Assembly (NCBI GenBank): GCA_963693305.1
Contig: OY855914.1
Location: 12,586,903 to 12,650,902, forward strand
Length of the DNA stretch: 64,000 bases
Direction: 5' to 3'
Origin: Meandrina meandrites
Lineage: Eukaryota > Cnidaria > Anthozoa > Scleractinia > Meandrinidae
How positions within the stretch are numbered: the stretch's first letter is position 1; every line of letters starts with the position of its first letter. The notes under the pieces were generated by a model. It saw only the letters and a program-made list of their open reading frames with translations, was not told the DNA's origin and did no database searches. Of this stretch, positions 18,449 to 30,780 are shown piece after piece. The position numbers and the translations under genes were made by a program.

Positions 18449-18805
18449 GAAGGAAACACTTGAAAGCTTGCTTAATAAAGCGTTCTCTCCCTCTCAAAAC
18501 CGATGCTTTTATTCTTCTTGTGATCTGGCTGTGAATCTATGCCATTCTGTGAAAACCAGGAACTATGGTTTGGCTTCTTTTCAACCTCTATCGATGGTTA
18601 ATCGTGGCCAGAACATGTTCCTTCTCATAAAAATATCGCGAGGTGAAAGGAAACCAACCAACACCTGGCATTCTAAAAGCAAACGGGTGTAGCCGCAATC
18701 TTTAACTCTCTTTCGGCGTTGCAAAGCTGAACAACAACAAAAAAAAAACCAAAAGAACAGGCTGACGAGGAAATGTGAAATTACTCCAAAATAAATGTCC
18801 AAAAA

Positions 18806-18923
18806 GTCTACAACACGGGGTATTCCCAAGCGGTCTCCCAGCCAAGTACTCACCCCGCCCGACAGGACTTGACTTCGGTGATCGGACGAGAACCGGTACA
18901 TTCCCTGTGGTGTGGTCGTAGAC
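18806..18923 (-). rRNA. 5S rRNA gene
   Basis: Consensus sequence; 476 bp to the next copy. Confidence 0.95.
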
Positions 18924-19281
18924 GAAGGAAACACTTGAAAGCTTGCTTAATAAAGCGTTCTCTCCCTCTCAAAACCGATGCTTTTATTCTTCTTGTGATC
19001 TGGCTGTGAATCCATGCCATTCTGTGAAAACCAGGAACTATGGTTTGGCTTCTTTTCAACCTTTATCGATGGTTAATCGTGGCCAGAACATGTTCCTTCT
19101 CATAAAAATATCGCGAGGTAAAAGGAAACCAACCAACACCTGGCATTCTAAAAGCAAACGTCTGTAGCCGCCATCTTTAACTCTCTTTCGGCGTTGCAAA
19201 GCTGAACAACAAAAAAAAAAAAAACCAAAACAACAGGCTGACGAGGAAATGTGAAATTACTCCAAAATAAATGTCCAAAAA

Positions 19282-19399
19282 GTCTACAACACGGGGTATT
19301 CCCAAGCGGTCTCCCAGCCAAGTACTCACCCCGCCGGACAGGACTTGACTTCGGTGATCGGACGAGAACCGGTACATTCCCTGTGGTGTGGTCGTAGAC
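19282..19399 (-). rRNA. 5S rRNA gene, variant G64C
   Basis: G64C in helix II; 475 bp to the next copy. Confidence 0.93.
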
Positions 19400-19756
19400 G
19401 AAGGAAACACTTGAAAGCTTGCTTAATAAAGCGTTCTCTCCCTCTCAAAACCGATGCTTTTATTCTTCTTGTGATCTGGCTGTGAATCTATGCCATTCTG
19501 TGAAAACCAGGAACTATGGTTTGGCTTCTTTTCAACCTCTATCGATGGTTAATCGTGGCCAGAACATGTTCCTTCTCATAAAAATATCGCGAGGTGAAAG
19601 GAAACCAACCAACACCTGGCATTCTAAAAGCAAACGTCTGTAGCCGCAATCTTTAACTCTCTTTCGGCGTTGCAAAGCTGAACAACAACAAAAAAAAAAC
19701 CAAAAGAACAGGCTGACGAGGAAATGTGAAATTACTCCAAAATAAATGTCCAAAAA

Positions 19757-19874
19757 GTCTACAACACGGGGTATTCCCAAGCGGTCTCCCAGCCAAGTAC
19801 TCACCCCGCCCGACAGGACTTGACTTCGGTGATCGGACGAGAACCGGTACATTCCCTGTGGTGTGGTCGTAGAC
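19757..19874 (-). rRNA. 5S rRNA gene
   Basis: Consensus sequence; 475 bp to the next copy. Confidence 0.95.
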
Positions 19875-20231
19875 GAAGGAAACACTTGAAAGCTTGCTTA
19901 ATAAAGCGTTCTCTCCCTCTCAAAACCGATGCTTTTATTCTTCTTGTGATCTGGCTGTGAATCCATGCCATTCTGTGAAAACCAGGAACTATGGTTTGGC
20001 TTCTTTTCAACCTTTATCGATGGTTAATCGTGGCCAGAACATGTTCCTTCTCATAAAAATATCGCGAGGTAAAAGGAAACCAACCAACACCTGGCATTCT
20101 AAAAGCAAACGTCTGTAGCCGCCATCTTTAACTCTCTTTCGGCGTTGCAAAGCTGAACAACAACAAAAAAAAAACCAAAACAACAGGCTGACGAGGAAAT
20201 GTGAAATTTCTCCAAAATAAATGTCCAAAAA

Positions 20232-20349
20232 GTCTACAACACGGGGTATTCCCAAGCGGTCTCCCAGCCAAGTACTCACCCCGCCCGACAGGACTTGACT
20301 TCGGTGATCGGACGAGAACCGGTACATTCCCTGTGGTGTGGTCGTAGAC
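20232..20349 (-). rRNA. 5S rRNA gene
   Basis: Consensus sequence; 474 bp to the next copy. Confidence 0.95.
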
Positions 20350-20705
20350 GAAGGAAACACTTGAAAGCTTGCTTAATAAAGCGTTCTCTCCCTCTCAAAA
20401 CCGATGCTTTTATTCTTCTTGTGATCTGGCTGTGAATCCATGCCATTCTGTGAAAACCAGGAACTATGGTTTGGCTTCTTTTCAACCTCTATCGATGGTT
20501 AATCGTGGCCAGAACATGTTCCTTCTCATAAAAATATCGCGAGGTAAAAGGAAACCAACCAACACCTGGCATTCTAAAAGCAAACGTCTGTAGCCGCCAT
20601 CTTTAACTCTCTTTCGGCGTTGCAAAGCTGAACAACAACAAAAAAAAACCAAAACAACCGGCTGACGAGGAAATGTGAAATTACTCCAAAATAAATGTCC
20701 AAAAA

Positions 20706-20823
20706 GTCTACAACACGGGGTATTCCCAAGCGGTCTCCCAGCCAAGTACTCACCCCGCCCGACAGGACTTGACTTCGGTGATCGGACGAGAACCGGTACA
20801 TTCCCTGTGGTGTGGTCGTAGAC
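20706..20823 (-). rRNA. 5S rRNA gene
   Basis: Consensus sequence; 475 bp to the next copy. Confidence 0.95.
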
Positions 20824-21180
20824 GAAGGAAACACTTGAAAGCTTGCTTAATAAAGCGTTCTCTCCCTCTCAAAACCGATGCTTTTATTCTTCTTGTGATC
20901 TGGCTGTGAATCCATGCCATTCTGTGAAAACCAGGAACTATGGTTTGGCTTCTTTTCAACCTCTATCGATGGTTAATCGTGGCCAGAACATGTTCCTTCT
21001 CATAAAAATATCGCGAGGTAAAAGGAAACCAACCAACACCTGGCATTCTAAAAGCAAACGTCTGTAGCCGCCATCTTTAACTCTCTTTCGGCGTTGCAAA
21101 GCTGAACAACAACAAAAAAAAAACCAAAACAACAGGCTGACGAGGAAATGTGAAATTTCTCCAAAATAAATGTCCAAAAA

Positions 21181-21298
21181 GTCTACAACACGGGGTATTC
21201 CCAAGCGGTCTCCCAGCCAAGTACTCACCCCGCCCGACAGGACTTGACTTCGGTGATCGGACGAGAACCGGTACATTCCCTGTGGTGTGGTCGTAGAC
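21181..21298 (-). rRNA. 5S rRNA gene
   Basis: Consensus sequence; 475 bp to the next copy. Confidence 0.95.
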
Positions 21299-21655
21299 GA
21301 AGGAAACACTTGAAAGCTTGCTTAATAAAGCGTTCTCTCCCTCTCAAAACCGATGCTTTTATTCTTCTTGTGATCTGGCTGTGAATCCATGCCATTCTGT
21401 GAAAACCAGGAACTATGGTTTGGCTTCTTTTCAACCTCTATCGATGGTTAATCGTGGCCAGAACATGTTCCTTCTCATAAAAATATCGCGAGGTAAAAGG
21501 AAACCAATTAACACCTGGCATTCTAAAAGCAAACGTCTGTAGCCGCCATCTTTAACTCTCTTTCGGCGTTGCAAAGCTGAACAACAACAAAAAAAAAACC
21601 AAAACAACCGGCTGACGAGGAAATGTGAAATTACTCCAAAATAAATGTCCAAAAA

Positions 21656-21773
21656 GTCTACAACACGGGGTATTCCCAAGCGGTCTCCCAGCCAAGTACT
21701 CACCCCGCCCGACAGGACTTGACTTCGGTGATCGGACGAGAACCGGTACATTCCCTGTGGTGTGGTCGTAGAC
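21656..21773 (-). rRNA. 5S rRNA gene
   Basis: Consensus sequence; 476 bp to the next copy. Confidence 0.95.
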
Positions 21774-22131
21774 GAAGGAAACACTTGAAAGCTTGCTTAA
21801 TAAAGCGTTCTCTCCCTCTCAAAACCGATGCTTTTATTCTTCTTGTGATCTGGCTGTGAATCCATGCCATTCTGTGAAAACCAGGAACTATGGTTTGGCT
21901 TCTTTTCAACCTCTATCGATGGTTAATCGTGGCCAGAACATGTTCCTTCTCATAAAAATATCGCGAGGTAAAAGGAAACCAACCAACACCTGGCATTCTA
22001 AAAGCAAACGTCTGTAGCCGCCATCTTTAACTCTCTTTCGGCGTTGCAAAGCTGAACAACAACAACAAAAAAAACCAAAACAACAGGCTGACGAGGAAAT
22101 GTGAAATTACTCCAAAATAAATGTCCAAAAA

Positions 22132-22249
22132 GTCTACAACACGGGGTATTCCCAAGCGGTCTCCCAGCCAAGTACTCACCCCGCCCGACAGGACTTGACT
22201 TCGGTGATCGGACGAGAACCGGTACATTCCCTGTGGTGTGGTCGTAGAC
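22132..22249 (-). rRNA. 5S rRNA gene
   Basis: Consensus sequence; 475 bp to the next copy. Confidence 0.95.
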
Positions 22250-22606
22250 GAAGGAAACACTTGAAAGCTTGCTTAATAAAGCGTTCTCTCCCTCTCAAAA
22301 CCGATGCTTTTATTCTTCTTGTGATCTGGCTGTGAATCCATGCCATTCTGTGAAAACCAGGAACTATGGTTTGGCTTCTTTTCAACCTCTATCGATGGTT
22401 AATCGTGGCCAGAACATGTTCCTTCTCATAAAAATATCGCGAGGTAAAAGGAAACCAACCAACACCTGGCATTCTAAAAGCAAACGTCTGTAGCCGCCAT
22501 CTTTAACTCTCTTTCGGCGTTGCAAAGCTGAACAACAACAAAAAAAAAAAAAAACAACAGGCTGACGAGGAAATGTGAAATTACTCCAAAATAAATGTCC
22601 AAAAAA

Positions 22607-22724
22607 GTCTACAACACGGGGTATTCCCAAACGGTCTCCCAGCCAAGTACTCACCCCGCCCGACAGGACTTGACTTCGGTGATCGGACGAGAACCGGTAC
22701 ATTCCCTGTGGTGTGGTCGTAGAC
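22607..22724 (-). rRNA. 5S rRNA gene, variant C94T
   Basis: C94T with a T6 terminator, as at 16430; 477 bp to the next copy. Confidence 0.93.
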
Positions 22725-23083
22725 GAAGGAAACACTTGAAAGCTTGCTTAATAAAGCGTTCTCTCCCTCTCAAAACCGATGCTTTTATTCTTCTTGTGAT
22801 CTGGCTGTGAATCCATGCCATTCTGTGAAAACCAGGAACTATGGTTTGGCTTCTTTTCAACCTCTATCGATGGTTAATCGTGGCCAGAACATGTTCCTTC
22901 TCATAAAAATATCGCGAGGTAAAAGGAAACCAACCAACACCTGGCATTCTAAAAGCAAACGTCTGTAGCCGCCATCTTTAACTCTCTTTCGGCGTTGTTA
23001 AGCTGAACAACAACAAAAAAAAACAACAACAACAACAGGCTGACGAGGAAATGTGAAATTACTCCAAAATAAATGTCCAAAAA

Positions 23084-23201
23084 GTCTACAACACGGGGTA
23101 TTCCCAAGCGGTCTCCCAGCCAAGTACTCACCCCGCCCGACAGGACTTGACTTCGGTGATCGGACGAGAACCGGTACATTCCCTGTGGTGTGGTCGTAGA
23201 C
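23084..23201 (-). rRNA. 5S rRNA gene
   Basis: Consensus sequence; 475 bp to the next copy. Confidence 0.95.
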
Positions 23202-23558
23202 GAAGGAAACACTTGAAAGCTTGCTTAATAAAGCGTTCTCTCCCTCTCAAAACCGATGCTTTTATTCTTCTTGTGATCTGGCTGTGAATCCATGCCATTC
23301 TGTGAAAACCAGGAACTATGGTTTGGCTTCTTTTCAACCTCTATCGATGGTTAATCGTGGCCAGAACATGTTCCTTCTCATAAAAATATCGCGAGGTAAA
23401 AGGAAACCAACCAACACCTGGCATTCTAAAAGCAAACGTCTGTAGCCGCCATCTTTAACTCTCTTTCGGCGTTGCAAAGCTGAACAACAACAAAAAAAAA
23501 ACCAAAACAACAGGCTGACGAGGAAATGTGAAATTACTCCAAAATAAATGTCCAAAAA

Positions 23559-23676
23559 GTCTACAACACGGGGTATTCCCAAGCGGTCTCCCAGCCAAGT
23601 ACTCACCCCGCCCGACAGGACTTGACTTCGGTGATCGGACGAGAACCGGTACATTCCCTGTGGTGTGGTCGTAGAC
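23559..23676 (-). rRNA. 5S rRNA gene
   Basis: Consensus sequence; 476 bp to the next copy. Confidence 0.95.
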
Positions 23677-24034
23677 GAAGGAAACACTTGAAAGCTTGCT
23701 TAATAAAGCGTTCTCTCCCTCTCAAAACCGATGCTTTTATTCTTCTTGTGATCTGGCTGTGAATCCATGCCATTCTGTGAAAACCAGGAACTATGGTTTG
23801 GCTTCTTGTCAACCTCTATCGATGGTTAATCGTGGCCAGAACATGTTCCTTCTCATAAAAATATCGCGAGGTAAAAGGAAACCAACCAACACCTGGCATT
23901 CTAAAAGCAAACGTCTGTAGCCGCCATCTTTAACTCTCTTTCGGCGTTGCAAAGCTGAACAACAACAAAAAAAAAAACCAAAACAACAGGCTGACGAGGA
24001 AATGTGAAATTACTCCAAAATAAATGTCCAAAAA

Positions 24035-24152
24035 GTCTACAACACGGGGTATTCCCAAGCGGTCTCCCAGCCAAGTACTCACCCCGCCCGACAGGACTTG
24101 ACTTCGGTGATCGGACGAGAACCGGTACATTCCCTGTGGTGTGGTCGTAGAC
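24035..24152 (-). rRNA. 5S rRNA gene
   Basis: Consensus sequence; 476 bp to the next copy. Confidence 0.95.
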
Positions 24153-24510
24153 GAAGGAAACACTTGAAAGCTTGCTTAATAAAGCGTTCTCTCCCTCTCA
24201 AAACCGATGCTTTTATTCTTCTTGTGATCTGGCTGTGAATCCATGCCATTCTGTGAAAACCAGGAACTATGGTTTGGCTTCTTTTCAACCTCTATCGATG
24301 GTTAATCGTGGCCAGAACATGTTCCTTCTCATAAAAATATCGCGAGGTAAAAGGAAACCAACCAACACCTGGCATTCTAAAAGCAAACGTCTGTAGCCGC
24401 CATCTTTAACTCTCTTTCGGCGTTGCAAAGCTGAACAACAAAAAAAAAAAAAACCAAAACAACAGGCTGACGAGGAAATGTGAAATTACTCCAAAATAAA
24501 TGTCCAAAAA

Positions 24511-24628
24511 GTCTACAACACGGGGTATTCCCAAGCGGTCTCCCAGCCAAGTACTCACCCCGCCCGACAGGACTTGACTTCGGTGATCGGACGAGAACCG
24601 GTACATTCCCTGTGGTGTGGTCGTAGAC
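24511..24628 (-). rRNA. 5S rRNA gene
   Basis: Consensus sequence; 477 bp to the next copy. Confidence 0.95.
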
Positions 24629-24987
24629 GAAGGAAACACTTGAAAGCTTGCTTAATAAAGCGTTCTCTCCCTCTCAAAACCGATGCTTTTATTCTTCGTG
24701 TGATCTGGCTGTGAATCCATGCCATTCTGTGAAAACCAGGAACTATGGTTTGGCTTCTTTTCAACCTCTATCGATGGTTAATCGTGGCCAGAACATGTTC
24801 CTTCTCATAAAAATATCGCGGGGTAAAAGGAAACCAACCAACACCTGGCATTCTAAAAGCAAACGTCTGTAGCCGCCATCTTTAACTCTCTTTCGGCGTT
24901 GCAAAGCTGAACAACAACAAAAAAAAAAAACCAAAACAACAGGCTGACGAGGAAATGTGAAATTACTCCAAAATAAATGTCCAAAAA

Positions 24988-25105
24988 GTCTACAACACGG
25001 GGTATTCCCAAGCGGTCTCCCAGCCAAGTACTCACCCCGCCCGACAGGACTTGACTTCGGTGATCGGACGAGAACCGGTACATTCCCTGTGGTGTGGTCG
25101 TAGAC
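24988..25105 (-). rRNA. 5S rRNA gene
   Basis: Consensus sequence; 476 bp to the next copy. Confidence 0.95.
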
Positions 25106-25463
25106 GAAGGAAACACTTGAAAGCTTGCTTAATAAAGCGTTCTCTCCCTCTCAAAACCGATGCTTTTATTCTTCTTGTGATCTGGCTGTGAATCCATGCC
25201 ATTCTGTGAAAACCAGGAACTATGGTTTGGCTTCTTTTCAACCTCTATCGATGGTTAATCGTGGCCAGAACATGTTCCTTCTCATAAAAATATCGCGAGG
25301 TAAAAGGAAACCAACCAACACCTGGCATTCTAAAAGCAAACGTCTGTAGCCGCCATCTTTAACTCTCTTTCGGCGTTGCAAAGCTGAACAACAACAACAA
25401 AAAAAACCAAAACAACAGGCTGACGAGGAAATGTGAAATTACTCCAAAATAAATGTCCAAAAA

Positions 25464-25581
25464 GTCTACAACACGGGGTATTCCCAAGCGGTCTCCCAGC
25501 CAAGTACTCACCCCGCCCGACAGGACTTGACTTCGGTGATCGGACGAGAACCGGTACATTCCCTGTGGTGTGGTCGTAGAC
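25464..25581 (-). rRNA. 5S rRNA gene
   Basis: Consensus sequence; 481 bp to the next copy, the first of three long units with an expanded CAA tract. Confidence 0.95.
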
Positions 25582-25944
25582 GAAGGAAACACTTGAAAGC
25601 TTGCTTAATAAAGCGTTCTCTCCCTCTCAAAACCGATGCTTTTATTCTTCTTGTGATCTGGCTGTGAATCCATGCCATTCTGTGAAAACCAGGAACTATG
25701 GTTTGGCTTCTTTTCAACCTCTATCGATGGTTAATCGTGGCCAGAACATGTTCCTTCTCATAAAAATATCGCGAGGTAAAAGGAAACCAACCAACATCTG
25801 GCATTCTAAAAGCAAACGTCTGTAGCCGCCATCTTTAACTCTCTTTCGGCGTTGCAAAGCTGAACAACAACAACAACAACAACAAAACCAAAACAACAGG
25901 CTGACGAGGAAATGTGAAATTACTCCAAAATAAATGTCCAAAAA

Positions 25945-26062
25945 GTCTACAACACGGGGTATTCCCAAGCGGTCTCCCAGCCAAGTACTCACCCCGCCCG
26001 ACAGGACTTGACTTCGGTGATCGGACGAGAACCGGTACATTCCCTGTGGTGTGGTCGTAGAC
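25945..26062 (-). rRNA. 5S rRNA gene
   Basis: Consensus sequence; 481 bp to the next copy. Confidence 0.95.
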
Positions 26063-26425
26063 GAAGGAAACACTTGAAAGCTTGCTTAATAAAGCGTTCT
26101 CTCCCTCTCAAAACCGATGCTTTTATTCTTCTTGTGATCTGGCTGTGAATCCATGCCATTCTGTGAAAACCAGGAACTATGGTTTGGCTTCTTTTCAACC
26201 TCTATCGATGGTTAATCGTGGCCAGAACATGTTCCTTCTCATAAAAATATCGCGAGGTAAAAGGAAACCAACCAACACCAGGCATTCTAAAAGCAAACGT
26301 CTGTAGCCGCCATCTTTAACTCTCTTTCGGCGTTGCAAAGCTGAACAACAACAACAACAAAAAAAAAAACAAAACAACAGGCTGACGAGGAAATGTGAAA
26401 TTACTCCAAAATAAATGTCCAAAAA

Positions 26426-26543
26426 GTCTACAACACGGGGTATTCCCAAGCGGTCTCCCAGCCAAGTACTCACCCCGCCCGACAGGACTTGACTTCGGTG
26501 ATCGGACGAGAACCGGTACATTCCCTGTGGTGTGGTCGTAGAC
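26426..26543 (-). rRNA. 5S rRNA gene
   Basis: Consensus sequence; 481 bp to the next copy. Confidence 0.95.
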
Positions 26544-26906
26544 GAAGGAAACACTTGAAAGCTTGCTTAATAAAGCGTTCTCTCCCTCTCAAAACCGATG
26601 CTTTTATTCTTCTTGTGATCTGGCTGTGAATCCATGCCATTCTGTGAAAACCAGGAACTATGGTTTGGCTTCTTTTCAACCTCTATCGATGGTTAATCGT
26701 GGCCAGAACATGTTCCTTCTCATAAAAATATCGCGAGGTAAAAGGAAACCAACCAACACCTGGCATTCTAAAAGCAAACGTCTGTAGCCGCCATCTTTAA
26801 CTCTCTTTCGGCGTTGCAAAGCTGAACAACAACAACAACAAAAAAAAAACCAAAACAACAGGCTGACGAGGAAATGTGAAATTACTCCAAAATAAATGTC
26901 CAAAAA

Positions 26907-27024
26907 GTCTACAACACGGGGTATTCCCAAGCGGTCTCCCAGCCAAGTACTCACCCCGCCCGACAGGACTTGACTTCGGTGATCGGACGAGAACCGGTAC
27001 ATTCCCTGTGGTGTGGTCGTAGAC
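26907..27024 (-). rRNA. 5S rRNA gene
   Basis: Consensus sequence; 474 bp to the next copy. Confidence 0.95.
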
Positions 27025-27380
27025 GAAGGAAACACTTGAAAGCTTGCTTAATAAAGCGTTCTCTCCCTCTCAAAACCGATGCTTTTATTCTTCTTGTGAT
27101 CTGGCTGTGAATCCATGCCATTCTGTGAAAACCAGGAACTATGGTTTGGCTTCTTTTCAACCTCTATCGATGGTTAATCGTGGCCAGAACATGTTCCTTC
27201 TCATAAAAATATCGCGAGGTAAAAGGAAACCAACCAACACCTGGCATTCTAAAAGCAAACGTCTGTAGCCGCCATCTTTAACTCTCTTTCGGCGTTGCAA
27301 AGCTGAACAACAAAAAAAAAAAACCAAAACAACAGGCTGACGAGGAAATGTGAAATTAGTCCAAAATAAATGTCAAAAAA

Positions 27381-27498
27381 GTCTACAACACGGGGTATTC
27401 CCAAGCGGTCTCCCAGCCAAGTACTCACCCCGCCCGACAGGACTTGACTTCGGTGATCGGACGAGAACCGGTACATTCCCTGTGGTGTGGTCGTAGAC
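27381..27498 (-). rRNA. 5S rRNA gene, C-to-G at -1
   Basis: Gene body consensus. The base just upstream of nt 1 is changed from C to G, as at 30663, and the terminator is T6. 476 bp to the next copy. Confidence 0.94.
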
Positions 27499-27856
27499 CA
27501 AGGAAACACTTGAAAGCTTGCTTAATAAAGCGTTCTCTCCCTCTCAAAACCGATGCTTTTATTCTTCTTGTGATCTGGCTGTGAATCCATGCCATTCTGT
27601 AAAAACCAGGAACTATGGTTTGGCTTCTTTTCAACCTCTATCGATGGTTAATCGTGGCCAGAACATGTTCCTTCTCATAAAAATATCGCGAGGTAAAAGG
27701 AAACCAACCAACACCTGGCATTCTAAAAGCAAACGTCTGTAGCCGCCATCTTTAACTCTCTTTCGGCGTTGCAAAGCTGAACAACAACAAAAAAAAAAAC
27801 AAAAACAACAGGCTGACGAGGAAATGTGAAATTACTCCAAAATAAATGTCCAAAAA

Positions 27857-27974
27857 GTCTACAACACGGGGTATTCCCAAGCGGTCTCCCAGCCAAGTAC
27901 TCACCCCGCCCGACAGGACTTGACTTCGGTGATCGGACGAGAACCGGTACATTCCCTGTGGTGTGGTCGTAGAC
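27857..27974 (-). rRNA. 5S rRNA gene
   Basis: Consensus sequence; 476 bp to the next copy. Confidence 0.95.
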
Positions 27975-28332
27975 GAAGGAAACACTTGAAAGCTTGCTTA
28001 ATAAAGCGTTCTCTCCCTCTCAAAACCGATGCTTTTATTCTTCTTGTGATCTGGCTGTGAATCCATGCCATTCTGTGAAAACCAGGAACTATGGTTTGGC
28101 TTCTTTTCAACCTCTATCGATGGTTAATCGTGGCCAGAACATGTTCCTTCTCATAAAAATATCGCGAGGTAAAAGGAAACCAACCAACACCTGGCATTCT
28201 AAAAGCAAACGTCTGTAGCCGCCATCTTTAACTCTCTTTCGGCGTTGCAAAGCTGAACAACAAAAAAAAAAAAAACCAAAACAACAGGCTGACGAGGAAA
28301 TGTGAAATTACTCCAAAATAAATGTCCAAAAA

Positions 28333-28450
28333 GTCTACAACACGGGGTATTCCCAAGCGGTCTCCCAGCCAAGTACTCACCCCGCCCGACAGGACTTGAC
28401 TTCGGTGATCGGACGAGAACCGGTACATTCCCTGTGGTGTGGTCGTAGAC
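28333..28450 (-). rRNA. 5S rRNA gene
   Basis: Consensus sequence; only 432 bp to the next copy because of a spacer deletion near 28708. Confidence 0.95.
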
Positions 28451-28704
28451 GAAGGAAACACTTGAAAGCTTGCTTAATAAAGCGTTCTCTCCCTCTCAAA
28501 ACCGATGCTTTTATTCTTCTTGTGATCTGGCTGTGAATCCATGCCATTCTGTGAAAACCAGGAACTATGGTTTGGCTTCTTTTAAACCTCTATCGATGGT
28601 TAATCGTGGCCAGAACATGTTCCTTCTCATAAAAATATCGCGAGGTAAAAGGAAACCAACCAACACCTGGCATTCTAAAAGCAAACGTCTGTAGCCGCCA
28701 TCTT

Positions 28705-28711
28705 TAACCAA
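28705..28711. other. 44-bp spacer deletion junction
   Basis: TTTAACCAAAAC joins sequence normally 44 bp apart. The lost piece includes the whole CAA/A tract. The short sequence AAC is present at both ends, suggesting slippage or end-joining on microhomology. Single occurrence in the window. Confidence 0.85.
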
Positions 28712-28764
28712 AACAACAGGCTGACGAGGAAATGTGAAATTACTCCAAAATAAATGTCCAAAAA

Positions 28765-28882
28765 GTCTACAACACGGGGTATTCCCAAGCGGTCTCCCAG
28801 CCAAGTACTCACCCCGCCCGACAGGACTTGACTTCGGTGATCGGACGAGAACCGGTACATTCCCTGTGGTGTGGTCGTAGAC
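28765..28882 (-). rRNA. 5S rRNA gene
   Basis: Consensus gene; the back-up T-run downstream of it is lost in the 44-bp deletion. 474 bp to the next copy. Confidence 0.95.
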
Positions 28883-29238
28883 GAAGGAAACACTTGAAAG
28901 CTTGCTTAATAAAGCGTTCTCTCCCTCTCAAAACCGATCCTTTTATTCTTCTTGTGATCTGGCTGTGAATCCATGCCATTCTGTGAAAACCAGGAACTAT
29001 GGTTTGGCTTCTTTTCAACCTCCATCGATGGTTAATCGTGGCCAGAACATGTTCCTTCTCATAAAAATATCGCGAGGTAAAAGGAAACCAACCAACACCT
29101 GGCATTCTAAAAGCAAACGTCTGTAGCCACCATCTTTAACTCTCTTTCGGCGTTGCAAAGCTGAACAACGACAAAAAAAAACCAAAACAACAGGCTGACG
29201 AGGAAATGTGAAATTACTCCAAAATAAATGTCCAAAAA

Positions 29239-29356
29239 GTCTACAACACGGGGTATTCCCAAGCGGTCTCCCAGCCAAGTACTCACCCCGCCCGACAGGA
29301 CTTGACTTCGGTCATCGGACGAGAACCGGTACATTCCCTGTGGTGTGGTCGTAGAC
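29239..29356 (-). rRNA. 5S rRNA gene, variant C44G
   Basis: C44G in the highly conserved loop C stretch GATCACCG, a position rarely changed in functional 5S RNA. 475 bp to the next copy. Confidence 0.92.
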
Positions 29357-29713
29357 GAAGGAAACACTTGAAAGCTTGCTTAATAAAGCGTTCTCTCCCT
29401 CTCAAAACCGATGCTTGTATTCTTCTTGTGATCTGGCTGTGAATCCACGCCATTCTGTGAAAACCAGGAACTATGGTTTGGCTTCTTTTCAACCTCCATC
29501 GATGGTTAATCGTGGACAGAACATGTTCCTTCTCATAAAAATATCGCGAGGTAAAAGGAAACCAACCAACACCTGGCATTCTAAAAGCAAACGTCTGTAG
29601 CCGCCATCTTTAACTCTCTTTCGGCGTTGCAAAGCTGAACAACAACAAAAAAAAAACCAAAACAACAGGCTGACGAGGAAATGTGAAATTACTCCAAAAT
29701 AAATGTCCAAAAA

Positions 29714-29831
29714 GTCTACAACACGGGGTATTCCCAAGCGGTCTCCCAGCCAAGTACTCACCCCGCCCGACAGGACTTGACTTCGGTGATCGGACGAGAA
29801 CCGGTACATTCCCTGTGGTGTGGTCGTAGAC
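29714..29831 (-). rRNA. 5S rRNA gene
   Basis: Consensus sequence; 476 bp to the next copy. Confidence 0.95.
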
Positions 29832-30189
29832 GAAAGAAACACTTGAAAGCTTGCTTAATAAAGCGTTCTCTCCCTCTCAAAACCGATGCTTTTATTCTTC
29901 TTGTGATCTGGCTGTGAATCCATGCCATTCTGTGAAAACCAGGAACTATGGTTTGGCTTCTTTTCAACCTCTATCGATGGTTAATCGTGGCCAGAACATG
30001 TTCCTTCTCATAAAAATATCGCGAGGTAAAAGGAAACCAACCAACACCTGGCATTCTAAAAGCAAACGTCTGTAGCCGCCATCTTTAACTCTCTTTCGGC
30101 GTTGCAAAGCTGAACAACAACAAAAAAAAAAACCAAAACAACAGGCTGACGAGGAAATGTGAAATTACTCCAAAATAAATGTCCAAAAA

Positions 30190-30307
30190 GTCTACAACAC
30201 GGGGTATTCCCAAGCGGTCTCCCAGCCAAGTACTCACCCCGCCCGACAGGACTTGACTTCGGTGATCGGACGAGAACCGGTACATTCCCTGTGGTGTGGT
30301 CGTAGAC
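30190..30307 (-). rRNA. 5S rRNA gene
   Basis: Consensus sequence; 473 bp to the next copy. Confidence 0.95.
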
Positions 30308-30662
30308 GAAGGAAACACTTGAAAGGTTGCTTAATAAAGCGTTCTATCCCTCTCAAAACCGATGCTTTTATTCTTCTTGTGATCTGGCTGTGAATCCATG
30401 CCATTCTGTGAAAACCAGGAACTATGGTTTGGCTTCTTTTCAACCTCTATCGATGGTTAATCGGGGCCAGAACATGTTCCTTCTCATAAAAATATCGCGA
30501 GGTAAAAGGAAACCAACCAACACCTGGCATTCTAAAAGCAAACGTCTGTAGCCGCCATCTTTAACTCTCTTTCGGCGTTGCAAAGCTGAACAACAAAAAA
30601 AAAAACCAAAACAACAGGCTGACGAGGAAATGTGAAATTACTCCAAAATAAATGTCCAAAAA

Positions 30663-30780
30663 GTCTACAACACGGGGTATTCCCAAGCGGTCTCCCAGCC
30701 AAGTACTCACCCCGCCCGACAGGACTTGACTTCGGTGATCGGACGAGAACCGGTACATTCCCTGTGGTGTGGTCGTAGAC
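30663..30780 (-). rRNA. 5S rRNA gene, C-to-G at -1
   Basis: Gene body consensus; the -1 change is shared with 27381. 475 bp to the next copy. Confidence 0.94.
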
